Assembly: GCF_018613895.1 (NCBI RefSeq)
Contig: NZ_JAGGPH010000007.1
Location: 372,001 to 436,000, forward strand
Length of the DNA: 64,000 nucleotides
Source: Curtobacterium sp. ISL-83
Lineage (GTDB): Bacteria; Actinomycetota; Actinomycetes; Actinomycetales; Microbacteriaceae
Reading direction: 5' to 3'
Shown: positions 48,701 to 57,347 of the stretch, piece after piece
How the letters are laid out: each line of letters starts with the position of its first letter
How positions within the stretch are numbered: the first letter of the stretch is position 1
The notes under the pieces: generated by a model
The model's input: only the letters and a program-made list of their open reading frames with translations
Told to the model about the DNA's origin: nothing
The model's database searches: none
Made by a program: the position numbers and the translations under genes

Positions 48701-49328
48701 CGGCCAGGCGGAGTACGCGGCTGCGAACGCCTACCAGCACGCACTGGCGCGGTCCGAGGGTGCTCGATCTGTCCTGCTCGGTGGGTGGTCCGAGACCGGT
48801 ATGGCCGCGGGACGGGGCGACGACGTGTTCGAACGGGTCACCACGTCGCTCGGACTCGCCGAACTGGACCGGTTCGCCGCCTCAGGACTCGCCGCTGCGG
48901 CTGTCTACGGACTCGGGGCCGGCGGGACCGCTGCCGGCGCGGTCTTCGACGACCGCCCGGAACCGACACCGGTCCGGCGGTCCGTCCCGACCCGGGCGCC
49001 GGCCCCGTCGGTCGTGGGCGGGGGAGGCGATCCGCGGGCGCAACTCGAGGACACCCTCCGGCGCGCTTGGGCTGAGGTCCTCGGTGACATCGCCTTCGAT
49101 GCCGACCGGAGCTTCTTCGACTACGGCGGAGACTCCGTCTCGATCGTCCGACTCGGTGAGGTCCTGGAAGCGCACCTGCCCGGGGTGTTCGACGTGACGT
49201 CGTTGTTCTCGAGTCCGACGATCGCCGACCAGATCGAGCACGCACAGACTCGAATCGGGTCGACCACCAACCACGACGTCGTCGACGTCACCACGATCCA
49301 GGAACTGCTGCGGCAGGGGGGAGCCTGA
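45741..49328 (+). CDS. AT-less polyketide synthase, KS-DH-KR-ACP
   Basis: A 1195-residue PKS module. KS (1-405) has Cys166 in DTACSSG, His294 in HATGTT and Lys329/His334 in KSSLGH. No AT domain follows. DH (about 445-700) has His464 in EHVVDG and Asp623 in YPAVLDAAL, though the Pro of the HxxxGxxxxP motif is Val. KR (about 860-1050) has GASSGIG (870-876), Lys957, Ser979, Tyr992 and Asn996. A carrier domain ends it, with Ser1132 in YGGDS. KR and DH without ER predict an alpha,beta-unsaturated extension. An ATG at 45735 is an alternative start two codons earlier. The next gene begins 2 bases later. Confidence 0.88.
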   Translation: MTDTVSVIGIDVRVPGSDDLAGLLDTLGRAVVRRGAFGVRRLRDALLTTEPEEHHLGSYLDRIDAFDETRFRIAGRVAEAMDPHQRLCLESSADAIEDAVANGAERTRRIGVYASASAAQLGAYERLQRAAGGSPDVLAVLAPSLAARVSHVLDLSGPAVVVDTACSSGLVAVAQARRDLLAGAVDLAVVTSANLLVVPGERGTEVIDVVSAADRTLAFDRAADGASVGEGVLSVVLGRTGVVGRGYGVVSSIEVGQDGRTPTMAAPSPTAQTELVDRAWAAVDGALPLAVVAHATGTTVGDAIEFESLSRVSAFSGCRPGSVGIVTPKSSLGHLDAASGLLGLVVALGVATTGVVPPAASFVAPRDDAQFVESPFYVPAGTERRRPGAVGVSAFGLTGTIAHAVVTPGVLQPRPRRAPRQVGARRWFRSARNTFADGTAIDLGSSWVYVVDVAPQLAWEMVEHVVDGRPMLVGSSLVELVHRALSGSPFDSGTTQLTDVVILEPVAAASTVTLSVELDRSGAGIVRFRSDDTGSRTWATFRVHETPVAPSTAVTVPEAGLVVLGLDTVSGDDTAAVSVSERWQVGIRLAWDPEFRCGVLHARPNASDAANARTYDFYPAVLDAALNALNATFEPTSLLFPWSTGALWFDRSGLSDGEVVASIRETDRVRTARGDVVLTVDVDVRDASGRLLLAARDHRVKNTVEGAVVPPRGDERIPGGGRWHDIVPVEVPSLGGPVGGRRSVVVEAPATSQPLAEACSRLADHLVQLNRSAPVDVVVVRAEGAFGIAAPLDPSVAALAATAYSMRTEVGFDVAVVDATAAALAAIETDTIPVGLVGVDPSGRAHAVRSVPVPEPAQAPAPTGTLLVLGASSGIGHAWAEHVAGSGRRRVVRAARRSAAPGSTPYRRADVVSAADLAALHREFPDIDQVVSFAGVPASGLHLHTDLAAFDAVLAAKTTGARNVLSEFGAHADVVLVGSVAAYSGALGQAEYAAANAYQHALARSEGARSVLLGGWSETGMAAGRGDDVFERVTTSLGLAELDRFAASGLAAAAVYGLGAGGTAAGAVFDDRPEPTPVRRSVPTRAPAPSVVGGGGDPRAQLEDTLRRAWAEVLGDIAFDADRSFFDYGGDSVSIVRLGEVLEAHLPGVFDVTSLFSSPTIADQIEHAQTRIGSTTNHDVVDVTTIQELLRQGGA

Positions 49329-49330
49329 CG

Positions 49331-52300
49331 ATGGAACTGGCACAGTACATCTACAAGCAGATCGCCGAGGGGAAGCTCGATGAGCTGACCGGTCGGAAGT
49401 ACCTCGAGGAGGCGCTCCCGGACGATGTCGCCGTCGTCGGGATGTCCTGCGAGTACTCCGGAGCGCCCGACCTCTTCTCTTTCGAACGCATGCTCAGAGC
49501 GGGTCGGAACGGGTTCGCCCCGTTCCCTGAGGGTCGGAAGGAGTACTTCCCGCAGGGCCACCGGTACCTCGCTGAATCCGCCGCGTTCCTCGGGGTGGAC
49601 CCCGCGACCGTGTTCGACCGCATGACCGAGCAGCGCGGCTCCTACCTCGACGACGTCGACGAGTTCGACGCGGCGTTCTTCGAGATCCCCGAGGCGGAGG
49701 CGCGGTACATCGACCCCGCTCACCGACTCGTCCTCAAGCACGTGTTCCTCGCACTCGAACACGCGGGTGTCACTCGTCAGCAGATCAAGGGCACGCGGAC
49801 GGCGGTCTACATCGGCAAGGACCGCTCCGTCGACGGTTCGTACGCCAGCGAGATCGAGAACGACTCCGAGCTCATCAACGCCGGCACCTGGGAGGGCATC
49901 CTCGCGAGTCGGGTCAACTACCTCTGGGACCTCACCGGTGGTTCGCTCGTCGTCGACACCGCCTGCTCCTCGTCGCTGGTGGCGATGCACATCGCCCGGG
50001 GAGCCCTGACCTCCGGCGAGGTCGACACCGCCCTGGTCGGCGGTGTCGCACTCGGGCTCGCGCCGCGGCAGGGTTCCGTCTTCGGCGACCGCGGGGGGGT
50101 CGAGACCGTCCGCGACTACCTGACCGTGTTCGACGACCAGTCGCGGGGGACGATCTTCGGCGAGGGTGCCGGGATCGTCGTCCTGAAGCGTCTCCGCGAC
50201 GCGATCGCCGCGGGCGACCACGTCTACGCGGTGCTCCGTGCGTCGGGGATCAACAGCGACGGGCGGTCGAACGGGCTCACCGCGCCGAACCCGAAGGCGC
50301 AGGCGCGACTCATCGAGGAGACGTACCGGACGGCTGGCATCTCACCTCGGTCGATCGGGTACGTGGACGCACACGGTACCGGTACCAGGCTCGGTGACCC
50401 GATCGAGGTGCGCGGGCTCACGGACGCCTTCCGGAAGGGCGGGCGTGACGACTTCGGCACCTGTGCACTGACCACCCTGAAGGAGAACGTCGGCCACACG
50501 GTCGGTGCCGCGGGCGTCGGCGGCGTCATCAAGATGAGTCTCGCGCTCGACTCCGGTGTGGTGTTCCCAGCGAGCGCGTTCACCGCACCCAACGACTTCG
50601 TCCGGTTCGCCGACACGCCGTTCTACGTGCCCGACGGCCTGCAGGAGTGGCCATCCACCGGCGGCCCTCGACGCGGGGCGGTGAGCAGCTTCGGGTTCTC
50701 CGGTACGAACGCACACGTAGTGCTCGAAGCCGCGCCCGGACAGCGGCACGTCGGATCCACCGAGAGCCACGGTCCGTTGCCGTTCCTGCTCTCGGCACCG
50801 ACACCGGAGCAGCTCCTCGACCGGATCGATGACCTCCTGGACGCCCGCGGCCAGCTCGAGCGCCTGGCCCTCGTCGACGTCGCTGCGACGCTCGTCGGCC
50901 GCCGGGAGCGCTTCGACGAACGGCTGGGCTTCACGGCGTCCGACCACCGCGGGTTCTTCGCGGCGCTGACGAACGCACGTCTCGCCGTGACGGACCCGAG
51001 CGGCTGGCGTCCGGAACGCGGGGAGTTGCACCGGGGCACGGCCAGCACCCGGACAGATCAGGAACGCGCGACCACGGCGTTCCTCATCGAGCGGTCCGCG
51101 ACGGTCCCGGGGATCCTGACCACGGAGGATCGGGTCCGGCTCGCGGTCGCCGGGGCCGACGAACTCCTCACCGTCGCGGAGGCCCCGGGCGGCCACGTCG
51201 TCGGTCTCCCCGGACTGCGCCTCCGAGGTGAGCGCCTTTGGGCGACGGTCCGGCAGTACGCGATCGCGCCGCCGGCGGCCGCGTCCTTCGGCACGCCGGT
51301 CGATGGTGTGCTGATCGGCTCGCAGGTCCTCGCCGGCCCGACGGTGGACCTCTTCACCGTCCACCTCGACCTCACACGTTGGTGCGTCGCCGACCACCGG
51401 ATCGGTGGCCTCCCGACGCTCTCCGGCACCGCCTACACGCAGCTCGCCGCGGATCTCGCTCGCCACTACTTCGGGACACCCTCCTACGAGCTCACCCGCA
51501 TGACGTTCCGGGGGCTCCTGCAGGTCGAGCACGAGCGGACGGTGTTCGTCGAGGTGCGACGGGGCGAAGCCGGCCGGCTCGAGGTCGAGGTCTTCGTGCG
51601 CGAGGGCACGGCGAACACCGCGTTCGCGACGTTCCGCATCGCGCCGTCCACAGAGCAGTCCCCGGTGGCTCCCGTCGCTCCGTTCGAGGCCGCCGAGCAC
51701 GCGGACCTCGAGGGCCACAGCAGTGACATGCTCTCCTTCTCGGGTCGCTGGGACACGACCGGCCGTCCGCTCGGTCTCCGGCGCCGCGACGACCGGGTCA
51801 TCGAGACCGAGCACCGGCTCGACCCGATGTTCACCGAGGACCTCGAGGCCTGGGACCTCTCCCCGGCCGTCGTCGACCTGCTCGCCGGTGCGATGAGCTG
51901 GGAACGCGGCGTCGCCGTCGGGCGTCAGTTCCTCCCGCTCTCCTACGGGGCCGCCCGTGCGACCGGTGCTCGTCTGACCGCCACGAACCGGGCCCGCACG
52001 ACACTGCGATACGACCCGGAGGCGGACCCGCGCGTCGTGTCCGCAGACGTCACCATCCTGAACGACCGTGACGAACTCGTCCTGGCGATCGACCGGTACT
52101 CGATGCGCGAGTACGTCGCCGGTACGTCGCCCAGCCGTGCCGAGGTCGACCTCCACCCGATGGGTGTCGAGGCTCCCGCTGGCGGGCTGCCGACGGGCGA
52201 GGTCGTCCTGCTCGTGGAGGACGACGACCGGGCTGCCGTGCTCGCTCCTATCCCGGTCGAGGAGCGGGATCGCGTCAGCTTCCTCGCTCGTTCCGGCCTC

Positions 52301-53806
52301 GACGACCCGTCCGCCGGACGCGCCGATCACCTGGTGGTCGTGCCGCCGCGAGTCCCGTCGGACCCCTCGTCCGTCCGGGCGGCAGCACAGGACTTCCTCG
52401 AAGTCGCCCGTGCGCTGCCGCGCCTGGTGCGGTCCGGCGGACAGGTCGTCGTGCTCGTACGGGCCGGACTCGGAGCGCTCGGCGACCACGATGTCGATGC
52501 GATGGACCATGCGCGCATCGCGGCCGTCCGTGTCGTGGAGGCGGAGAACCCGGGCTTGCGGCTCACCGTCGTCAGCGATGTCGAACTCGATGTGGCCCGT
52601 GCACTCGCGATCGCTTCGGAGGAGCTCTGGCAGGGCAGACGCGCACTCGTGCGTGACGGCATGCTGTACGGGGAGTTCCTCCGGATGCCGGCAGCGCCGG
52701 GAACGGCTCGGAGACTGCCCGAAGGCTCGACGGTGCTGGTGACCGGTGGGTTCGGCGGGATGGGCGTCGAGTACCTCGAGGCGCTCTGGCGTGACCACGG
52801 CGCTTCGGCGGTCGTCGTCGGACGTCGCGCCCTGGACGTGCTCAGATCCTCTGACTCGGAGGACGACCGCCAGCGTGCGGGGCGGGTCGACCTGCTCGTC
52901 GGCGAGGGGATGCGTATCGACTTCGCGGCGTGCGACCTCGGTGACGCGGAGGCGTTCGGCGCGCTGCTCCGGACGGTCGAGGCGTCCCACACCATCGCCG
53001 GGGTCGTCCACCTCGCCGGCGTCCCGGAGGCCGGCATGCTCTTCCGCAAGAGCAGCGCGGACCTCGACCTGGTCTTCGGGCCGAAGGCGGTGGCCGCCTC
53101 GGTCGTCGCGGAGCACTTCGTGGGGCGCATCCCGGAGCTGTTCCTCGCCGCCTCCACCATGACGACGCTCGCGGGTGCGCCCGGCCAGTTCGGGTACACG
53201 CTGGCGAACGCCTACCTCGAGGGGATCGCCCGCAGCGGCGTCGGACTCGATGTCACCCGGTGGCCTGGTCTCCAGGACACCGGGATGGCTCTGCGCTTCG
53301 GGGTCGGCGACGCACCGGACGAGTCGTTCCTGCTCGCGCCGCTGCGTTCGGCCGACGCGGCCGGGTACGTCGCTGACTCCATCCGTCGCCGGGGCACCGA
53401 CACGGTCGTCGGACGCCTGACCGACACCGGGGCAGCGGCCCTCGCCGCGACGATGACCGTGCCGGGTCTCGACGAGCCCGCCGTGGAGGCACCGACGGCC
53501 GCACCCGGCGCCGGGGCCGGCGACCTCGTGATCAAGGACATCGCCGAGATCGAGATCGTCGGGGTCGACCGACCGCTCGACGAGCTGGAGCAATTCGTGA
53601 CGGTCCTGTTCGCGAGCATCCTCGAGGTGGACCGGGTCGATGTGACGATGAGCTTCACGGACATGGGTGGTGACTCACTGAAGGCGTTCAGCATCTACAC
53701 GCCACTCGTCGAGCAGCTCGACGTCGACCTCGAGGTCGCGGACGTGTTCGTGTACCCGAGCGTGCTCGAGCTCAGTGGGCACGTCCGGGAGCTCCAGGAT
53801 GCCTGA
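49331..53806 (+). CDS. AT-less polyketide synthase, KS-DH-KR-ACP with AT-docking-type linker
   Basis: A 1491-residue PKS module. A short helical N-terminus (AQYIYKQIAEGKLDELTGRK) precedes KS (about 30-465), with Cys212 in DTACSSS, His348 in DAHGTGT and Lys384/His389 in KENVGH. Residues 480-650 match the post-KS linker of trans-AT synthases (PFLLSAPTPEQLLDRI, LALVDVAATLVGRRERFDERL) instead of an AT. DH has His689 and Asp849 (LSPAVVDLLAG). KR has TGGFGGMG (1138-1145), Lys1252, Ser1275, Tyr1289 and Asn1293. The carrier serine is Ser1449 in MGGDSL. All catalytic residues look intact. It overlaps the degenerate KS gene by 8 bases. Confidence 0.9.
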   Translation: MELAQYIYKQIAEGKLDELTGRKYLEEALPDDVAVVGMSCEYSGAPDLFSFERMLRAGRNGFAPFPEGRKEYFPQGHRYLAESAAFLGVDPATVFDRMTEQRGSYLDDVDEFDAAFFEIPEAEARYIDPAHRLVLKHVFLALEHAGVTRQQIKGTRTAVYIGKDRSVDGSYASEIENDSELINAGTWEGILASRVNYLWDLTGGSLVVDTACSSSLVAMHIARGALTSGEVDTALVGGVALGLAPRQGSVFGDRGGVETVRDYLTVFDDQSRGTIFGEGAGIVVLKRLRDAIAAGDHVYAVLRASGINSDGRSNGLTAPNPKAQARLIEETYRTAGISPRSIGYVDAHGTGTRLGDPIEVRGLTDAFRKGGRDDFGTCALTTLKENVGHTVGAAGVGGVIKMSLALDSGVVFPASAFTAPNDFVRFADTPFYVPDGLQEWPSTGGPRRGAVSSFGFSGTNAHVVLEAAPGQRHVGSTESHGPLPFLLSAPTPEQLLDRIDDLLDARGQLERLALVDVAATLVGRRERFDERLGFTASDHRGFFAALTNARLAVTDPSGWRPERGELHRGTASTRTDQERATTAFLIERSATVPGILTTEDRVRLAVAGADELLTVAEAPGGHVVGLPGLRLRGERLWATVRQYAIAPPAAASFGTPVDGVLIGSQVLAGPTVDLFTVHLDLTRWCVADHRIGGLPTLSGTAYTQLAADLARHYFGTPSYELTRMTFRGLLQVEHERTVFVEVRRGEAGRLEVEVFVREGTANTAFATFRIAPSTEQSPVAPVAPFEAAEHADLEGHSSDMLSFSGRWDTTGRPLGLRRRDDRVIETEHRLDPMFTEDLEAWDLSPAVVDLLAGAMSWERGVAVGRQFLPLSYGAARATGARLTATNRARTTLRYDPEADPRVVSADVTILNDRDELVLAIDRYSMREYVAGTSPSRAEVDLHPMGVEAPAGGLPTGEVVLLVEDDDRAAVLAPIPVEERDRVSFLARSGLDDPSAGRADHLVVVPPRVPSDPSSVRAAAQDFLEVARALPRLVRSGGQVVVLVRAGLGALGDHDVDAMDHARIAAVRVVEAENPGLRLTVVSDVELDVARALAIASEELWQGRRALVRDGMLYGEFLRMPAAPGTARRLPEGSTVLVTGGFGGMGVEYLEALWRDHGASAVVVGRRALDVLRSSDSEDDRQRAGRVDLLVGEGMRIDFAACDLGDAEAFGALLRTVEASHTIAGVVHLAGVPEAGMLFRKSSADLDLVFGPKAVAASVVAEHFVGRIPELFLAASTMTTLAGAPGQFGYTLANAYLEGIARSGVGLDVTRWPGLQDTGMALRFGVGDAPDESFLLAPLRSADAAGYVADSIRRRGTDTVVGRLTDTGAAALAATMTVPGLDEPAVEAPTAAPGAGAGDLVIKDIAEIEIVGVDRPLDELEQFVTVLFASILEVDRVDVTMSFTDMGGDSLKAFSIYTPLVEQLDVDLEVADVFVYPSVLELSGHVRELQDA

Positions 53807-54995
53807 GCACGTCGTCCGGATCGCTGCGACCGTCGCAGCGATCGCCAGCGGTTCCCGAGCTGGGTCCTCAGCGGTCGCCGCCGACGCGGGCGCGGTGTGG
53901 TCAGCGCGGATGCCGCAGCTGCTCCAGGAGGTCGGCGCGCCGTCGCGGGAACCGAACCACTCCGCCCACGGCTTCTTCTTCGAGGATCCGCGCAGGGCGT
54001 TCCCGGCGCGCAGACTCGACGAGCCGGGGGCGGCACCGTCGGCTACCGTCGACCGGATCGCCACGAGCATGCTCGAAGCGCTCGCTCGCACGGTCGAGCG
54101 CCCGGGCCATGTCGCGCTCGGTCTCGCCGGCGACACGGTGCAGTTCGAATCGGTGCTGCTCGGGGTCGGTGCGGTGCTCGAACCGGCGACACTCATGACG
54201 TCGGCAGACCCGCTCGCCGCTGGGATCCGCGCCGATCTCGGTGGGATGCCCTCGGTCAGTCGGCACACCGCGGCGTCCTCGAGCGGTATGCACGCTCTCG
54301 TCGCCGCTGCTGGTCGCGTGGCGACGGGGGCCGACGAGAGGGCGTTCGCAGTCGCCGCGAGCGCCGCGGACATGCCGCTGCCGTTCCCCGTCGTCGAACT
54401 GGGTCGCGGTGCCGACCGGGATGAACTGCCGTTCCATCCGGACTCGGATGGACACCACTACGCCGAGGGCGGGATCGGTTTGGCCCTCGTCCGGGGCCGT
54501 CCAGAGCCGGGCACGCTGCGGGAGGATGACCGCTGGTTCGCGATCCGGGGGTGGGCCTCCGGTTCCTTCGGGACGGCCGTCGTCAACCGTCATGTCGTCG
54601 CCGCCACGGTCGAGCGAGCCCTCGAGACCGCGGGGGTCCCCGAGCACGATCAGGTCTTCGTCGACCTCTACGGGCGTGGCAACCCGATCGACGACGCGGC
54701 CGAACTCAGTGCGATCGCCCTCCTGCGGCGGCGTCGGCCTGGCGTCCGTGCCGGGTACCTCAAGGGTGACGCCCACTACACGGTCGGCGCGCACGCGCTC
54801 CGTGGACTCGTGCGCCTCGTCGAGCGCAGTCGGGACGGTGCGGGGGGAACGATCCACCTCAGCAGGAACCACCTCGTCGGGCGCTCAGGGGTACAGCTCG
54901 ACGCCGACCCGGAAGGGATTCGCTGGTTCGTGTTCCCGTCGTACTCCGTGCGCGGGGACTGCACTGTGCTGGTCGTCAGGGAGGAGCGCGCATGA
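53799..54995 (+). CDS. degenerate ketosynthase-like protein (no catalytic Cys)
   Basis: A 398-residue protein with a thiolase-fold ketosynthase pattern but altered active site. The nucleophile elbow reads HTAASSS (156-162) where active KS has DTACSSS, so Cys is replaced by Ala159. The first catalytic His is replaced by Tyr291 (LYGRGNP for HGTGTP), while Lys322 and His326 (LKGDAH) remain. It resembles a chain-length-factor or non-elongating KS and could pair with a catalytic KS. The ATG at 53799 overlaps the PKS end by 8 bases, so the two are probably made in similar amounts. Confidence 0.75.
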   Translation: MPEHVVRIAATVAAIASGSRAGSSAVAADAGAVWSARMPQLLQEVGAPSREPNHSAHGFFFEDPRRAFPARRLDEPGAAPSATVDRIATSMLEALARTVERPGHVALGLAGDTVQFESVLLGVGAVLEPATLMTSADPLAAGIRADLGGMPSVSRHTAASSSGMHALVAAAGRVATGADERAFAVAASAADMPLPFPVVELGRGADRDELPFHPDSDGHHYAEGGIGLALVRGRPEPGTLREDDRWFAIRGWASGSFGTAVVNRHVVAATVERALETAGVPEHDQVFVDLYGRGNPIDDAAELSAIALLRRRRPGVRAGYLKGDAHYTVGAHALRGLVRLVERSRDGAGGTIHLSRNHLVGRSGVQLDADPEGIRWFVFPSYSVRGDCTVLVVREERA

Positions 54996-55699
54996 GTGCG
55001 ACCATCCTCGGTCTGCCCTTCGCCGGAGCCCAGGCCGATCCGTTCCAACGCGTCCGCGCGGCCCTCCCCGAGGAGGTCCGGCGGAACTTCCGGACGCACA
55101 CGTACCCGGGTCATGGACGTCGCGCCTCCGAGCCGTTCGCGTCGACCGTCGCCGCGATGGCGGACGACGTGGTCGCAGCGACCCGCTCCGACCCACCGGT
55201 GCACCTCGTCGGATGGAGCATGGGGGGCGCGGTCGCCTACGAGGTCGCTGCACGGCTGATGGACGCCGGCTCGCCCGTCGCGTCCGTCACGTTCCTGGCG
55301 TGCGCTCCGCCGCCTGAACTCGCCACCGACGGGCTCGACCTCGGGACGGACGACCTGTTGCTCGACCACTGCGAGCAGTTCGGCCTGGTGGACCGGACGA
55401 TGTTCGCCGACGCCGGGCTCCGACGGCTGTTCCTGCCGGCGCTCCGCAACGACATCGCAGCCGTGGACCGGTACGCCCGGGAGGACCGCCGCGGGCTCCT
55501 CGCCGACACGACGTCGATCGCAGTCGTGCAGGGCAGTGCAGACCGCACGGTGACGACGAGTTCGGACTGGTCGGCGGTCGGCGGTCGCGTGGTGCTCCGG
55601 CGCACGCTCGCCGGCGGGCACTTCTTCCCACAGGACCAGCCGCAGGAACTCGCGACCCTCTGGTCCGAGTTCCTGCTGACGACGACCACTGCACGATGA
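54992..55699 (+). CDS. type II thioesterase
   Basis: A 235-residue alpha/beta hydrolase of the NRPS/PKS editing thioesterase family (TEII). The N-terminal GLPFAGAQADPF, the nucleophile Ser76 in GWSMGG (74-79), Asp184 in GSADRTV and His210 in GGHFFPQDQ complete the triad. It normally clears stalled carrier proteins; as no fused TE exists in this operon, it might also release the product. It overlaps the degenerate KS gene by 4 bases. Confidence 0.92.
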   Translation: MSATILGLPFAGAQADPFQRVRAALPEEVRRNFRTHTYPGHGRRASEPFASTVAAMADDVVAATRSDPPVHLVGWSMGGAVAYEVAARLMDAGSPVASVTFLACAPPPELATDGLDLGTDDLLLDHCEQFGLVDRTMFADAGLRRLFLPALRNDIAAVDRYAREDRRGLLADTTSIAVVQGSADRTVTTSSDWSAVGGRVVLRRTLAGGHFFPQDQPQELATLWSEFLLTTTTAR

Positions 55700-55718
55700 C
55701 CGACACCGAGGTGACCGA

Positions 55719-57347
55719 ATGACCAGCATCCCGTCCGCGATCGCCGAGGCCGCGAGGAGGACGCCTGACACCATTGCCCTGGTCGACGGCGGGGCGTCCC
55801 TGACCTACCGGCAGCTCGCGTCCCGAGCGGACCGCGTCCGCGCCGCACTCACCGCTCGGGGGATCGGTCAGGGGCACACCGTCGTCGTCGACCACCCGCG
55901 CGGTGCGGTGGCGATCGTCCTCGCCCTCGGCGCGATGATGGCCGGTGCCGCGTACACGGCGCTGGCGCTCGACGGCTCGGAGCACGTCCGCCGTCGGCTG
56001 GATGCGCTCCGGCCAGATGCGGTCCTCGATGCCGAACCGGACGACCGGCAGGACGTCGTCGCGGCCGGACCGGAGCCGACGGAGGGGGACCTGGCCTACA
56101 TCGTGTTCACCTCGGGCACGACCGGCGAGCCGAAGCCGGTGGGCGTACCACACCGCGCGGTCCTACGCCTTCTGGGCGATCCGCGTCTCGGCCTCGTGGG
56201 CGGGCGACGGATCGCCCACACCGCGCCGCTGGAGTTCGACGCCTCCGTCTACGAGGTCTGGGGAGGGCTCGCTGCGGGCATGACCGTCGTCGTCGTCCCC
56301 GCGGCCTCCGTCGCCGACCCGACGGTGCTCGCGACGTACCTCCGGCAGGTCGACGTCGCCTGGCTCACCGCGTCGGTGTTCGCCCTGGTGGCTCAGCACC
56401 GACCCGACGCGTTCGACGGACTCGAACGAGTCGTCGCCGGCGGGGAGCAGCTCGACCTGACGAGCGTGAACACCGCAGTCCGGCGCACGGTCGTCGTCAA
56501 CGGGTACGGGCCGACCGAGAACGGGGTCTTCACGCTCCTGCACGAGATGCGGTCCCCGGTCGAGGAGGTCGCGATCGGCACCCCAGTCCACGGCACCCGC
56601 GTCGCATCGGACCCGTCGACCACGGTCGACGGGACCGCCGAGTTGGTTGCGTTCGGCGACGGACTTGCGATTGGATACCTGAGGGGGCCCGATGGGGGAT
56701 TCACCGATGTCGGTGGAGAACGGGCCTACAGGACGGGGGACCGAGTGCGCGTGCACGGCGACGGCGTCCACGTGTTCGTGGGCCGCGACGACCGCCAGGT
56801 GAAGGTCTCCGGACACCGGATCGAACTGGGTGCGGTGGAGGCTGCGTACGTCGCGGCGGGGGCCGAGGCCGCTCGGGTGGTCGTCCTGGCGGACGGCCGG
56901 CTGGGGCTCGTCCACGTCGGCGAGGCCGAGATCGCCCGGGTACGCACGGCACTCCCGAGTTGGTCGTTGCCGTCCTCGTCGGTGCGAGTCGACCGGATAC
57001 CGCTCCTGCCGAACGGCAAGACCGACGTCAAGGCCGTCACCGCCCTGGCGGCCGGCGCGACGTCGGGTGTGGACACCACGCCCGCGTCGCCGAGCTGGCG
57101 GGGAGAGGTCGCGAGTGCGGTGGAGGCCACGACCGGACGTCGACTCGCCGACGACGCCGACGACCTCTTCGCCCACGGCATCGACTCCATCGCCCTCTGG
57201 CGGGTCCTGATGACCATCAACGACCGGCACGGCACGGAACTCACCCTGCTGGACGTCTTCGCCTCGCCCTCTGTCTCGACCATCGAACAACTGCTCATCG
57301 ACGCGACTGCTTCAGCGGTCCCGTCCGGAACACTGGGGACCACGTGA
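55719..57347 (+). CDS. NRPS A-T protein (amino acid-activating, second)
   Basis: A 542-residue protein with an adenylation domain and a C-terminal carrier domain (Ser490 in HGIDSI). Core motifs are YIVFTSGTTGEPKPV, FDASVYEVW, NGYGPTENGVFT, YRTGDR and LLPNGKTD with the A10 lysine. By-eye pocket residues are D-A-Y-W-V-A-G-V-F-K, again with the alpha-amino-acid Asp and a small-to-medium hydrophobic pocket; the substrate is not assigned. It overlaps the next gene by 4 bases. Confidence 0.87.
   Translation: MTSIPSAIAEAARRTPDTIALVDGGASLTYRQLASRADRVRAALTARGIGQGHTVVVDHPRGAVAIVLALGAMMAGAAYTALALDGSEHVRRRLDALRPDAVLDAEPDDRQDVVAAGPEPTEGDLAYIVFTSGTTGEPKPVGVPHRAVLRLLGDPRLGLVGGRRIAHTAPLEFDASVYEVWGGLAAGMTVVVVPAASVADPTVLATYLRQVDVAWLTASVFALVAQHRPDAFDGLERVVAGGEQLDLTSVNTAVRRTVVVNGYGPTENGVFTLLHEMRSPVEEVAIGTPVHGTRVASDPSTTVDGTAELVAFGDGLAIGYLRGPDGGFTDVGGERAYRTGDRVRVHGDGVHVFVGRDDRQVKVSGHRIELGAVEAAYVAAGAEAARVVVLADGRLGLVHVGEAEIARVRTALPSWSLPSSSVRVDRIPLLPNGKTDVKAVTALAAGATSGVDTTPASPSWRGEVASAVEATTGRRLADDADDLFAHGIDSIALWRVLMTINDRHGTELTLLDVFASPSVSTIEQLLIDATASAVPSGTLGTT

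Noticed and set aside
50342..53593. A 1083-codon open frame on the minus strand across the second PKS
   Set aside because: Same effect: low-complexity Arg/Glu-rich shadow of an unambiguous PKS gene.
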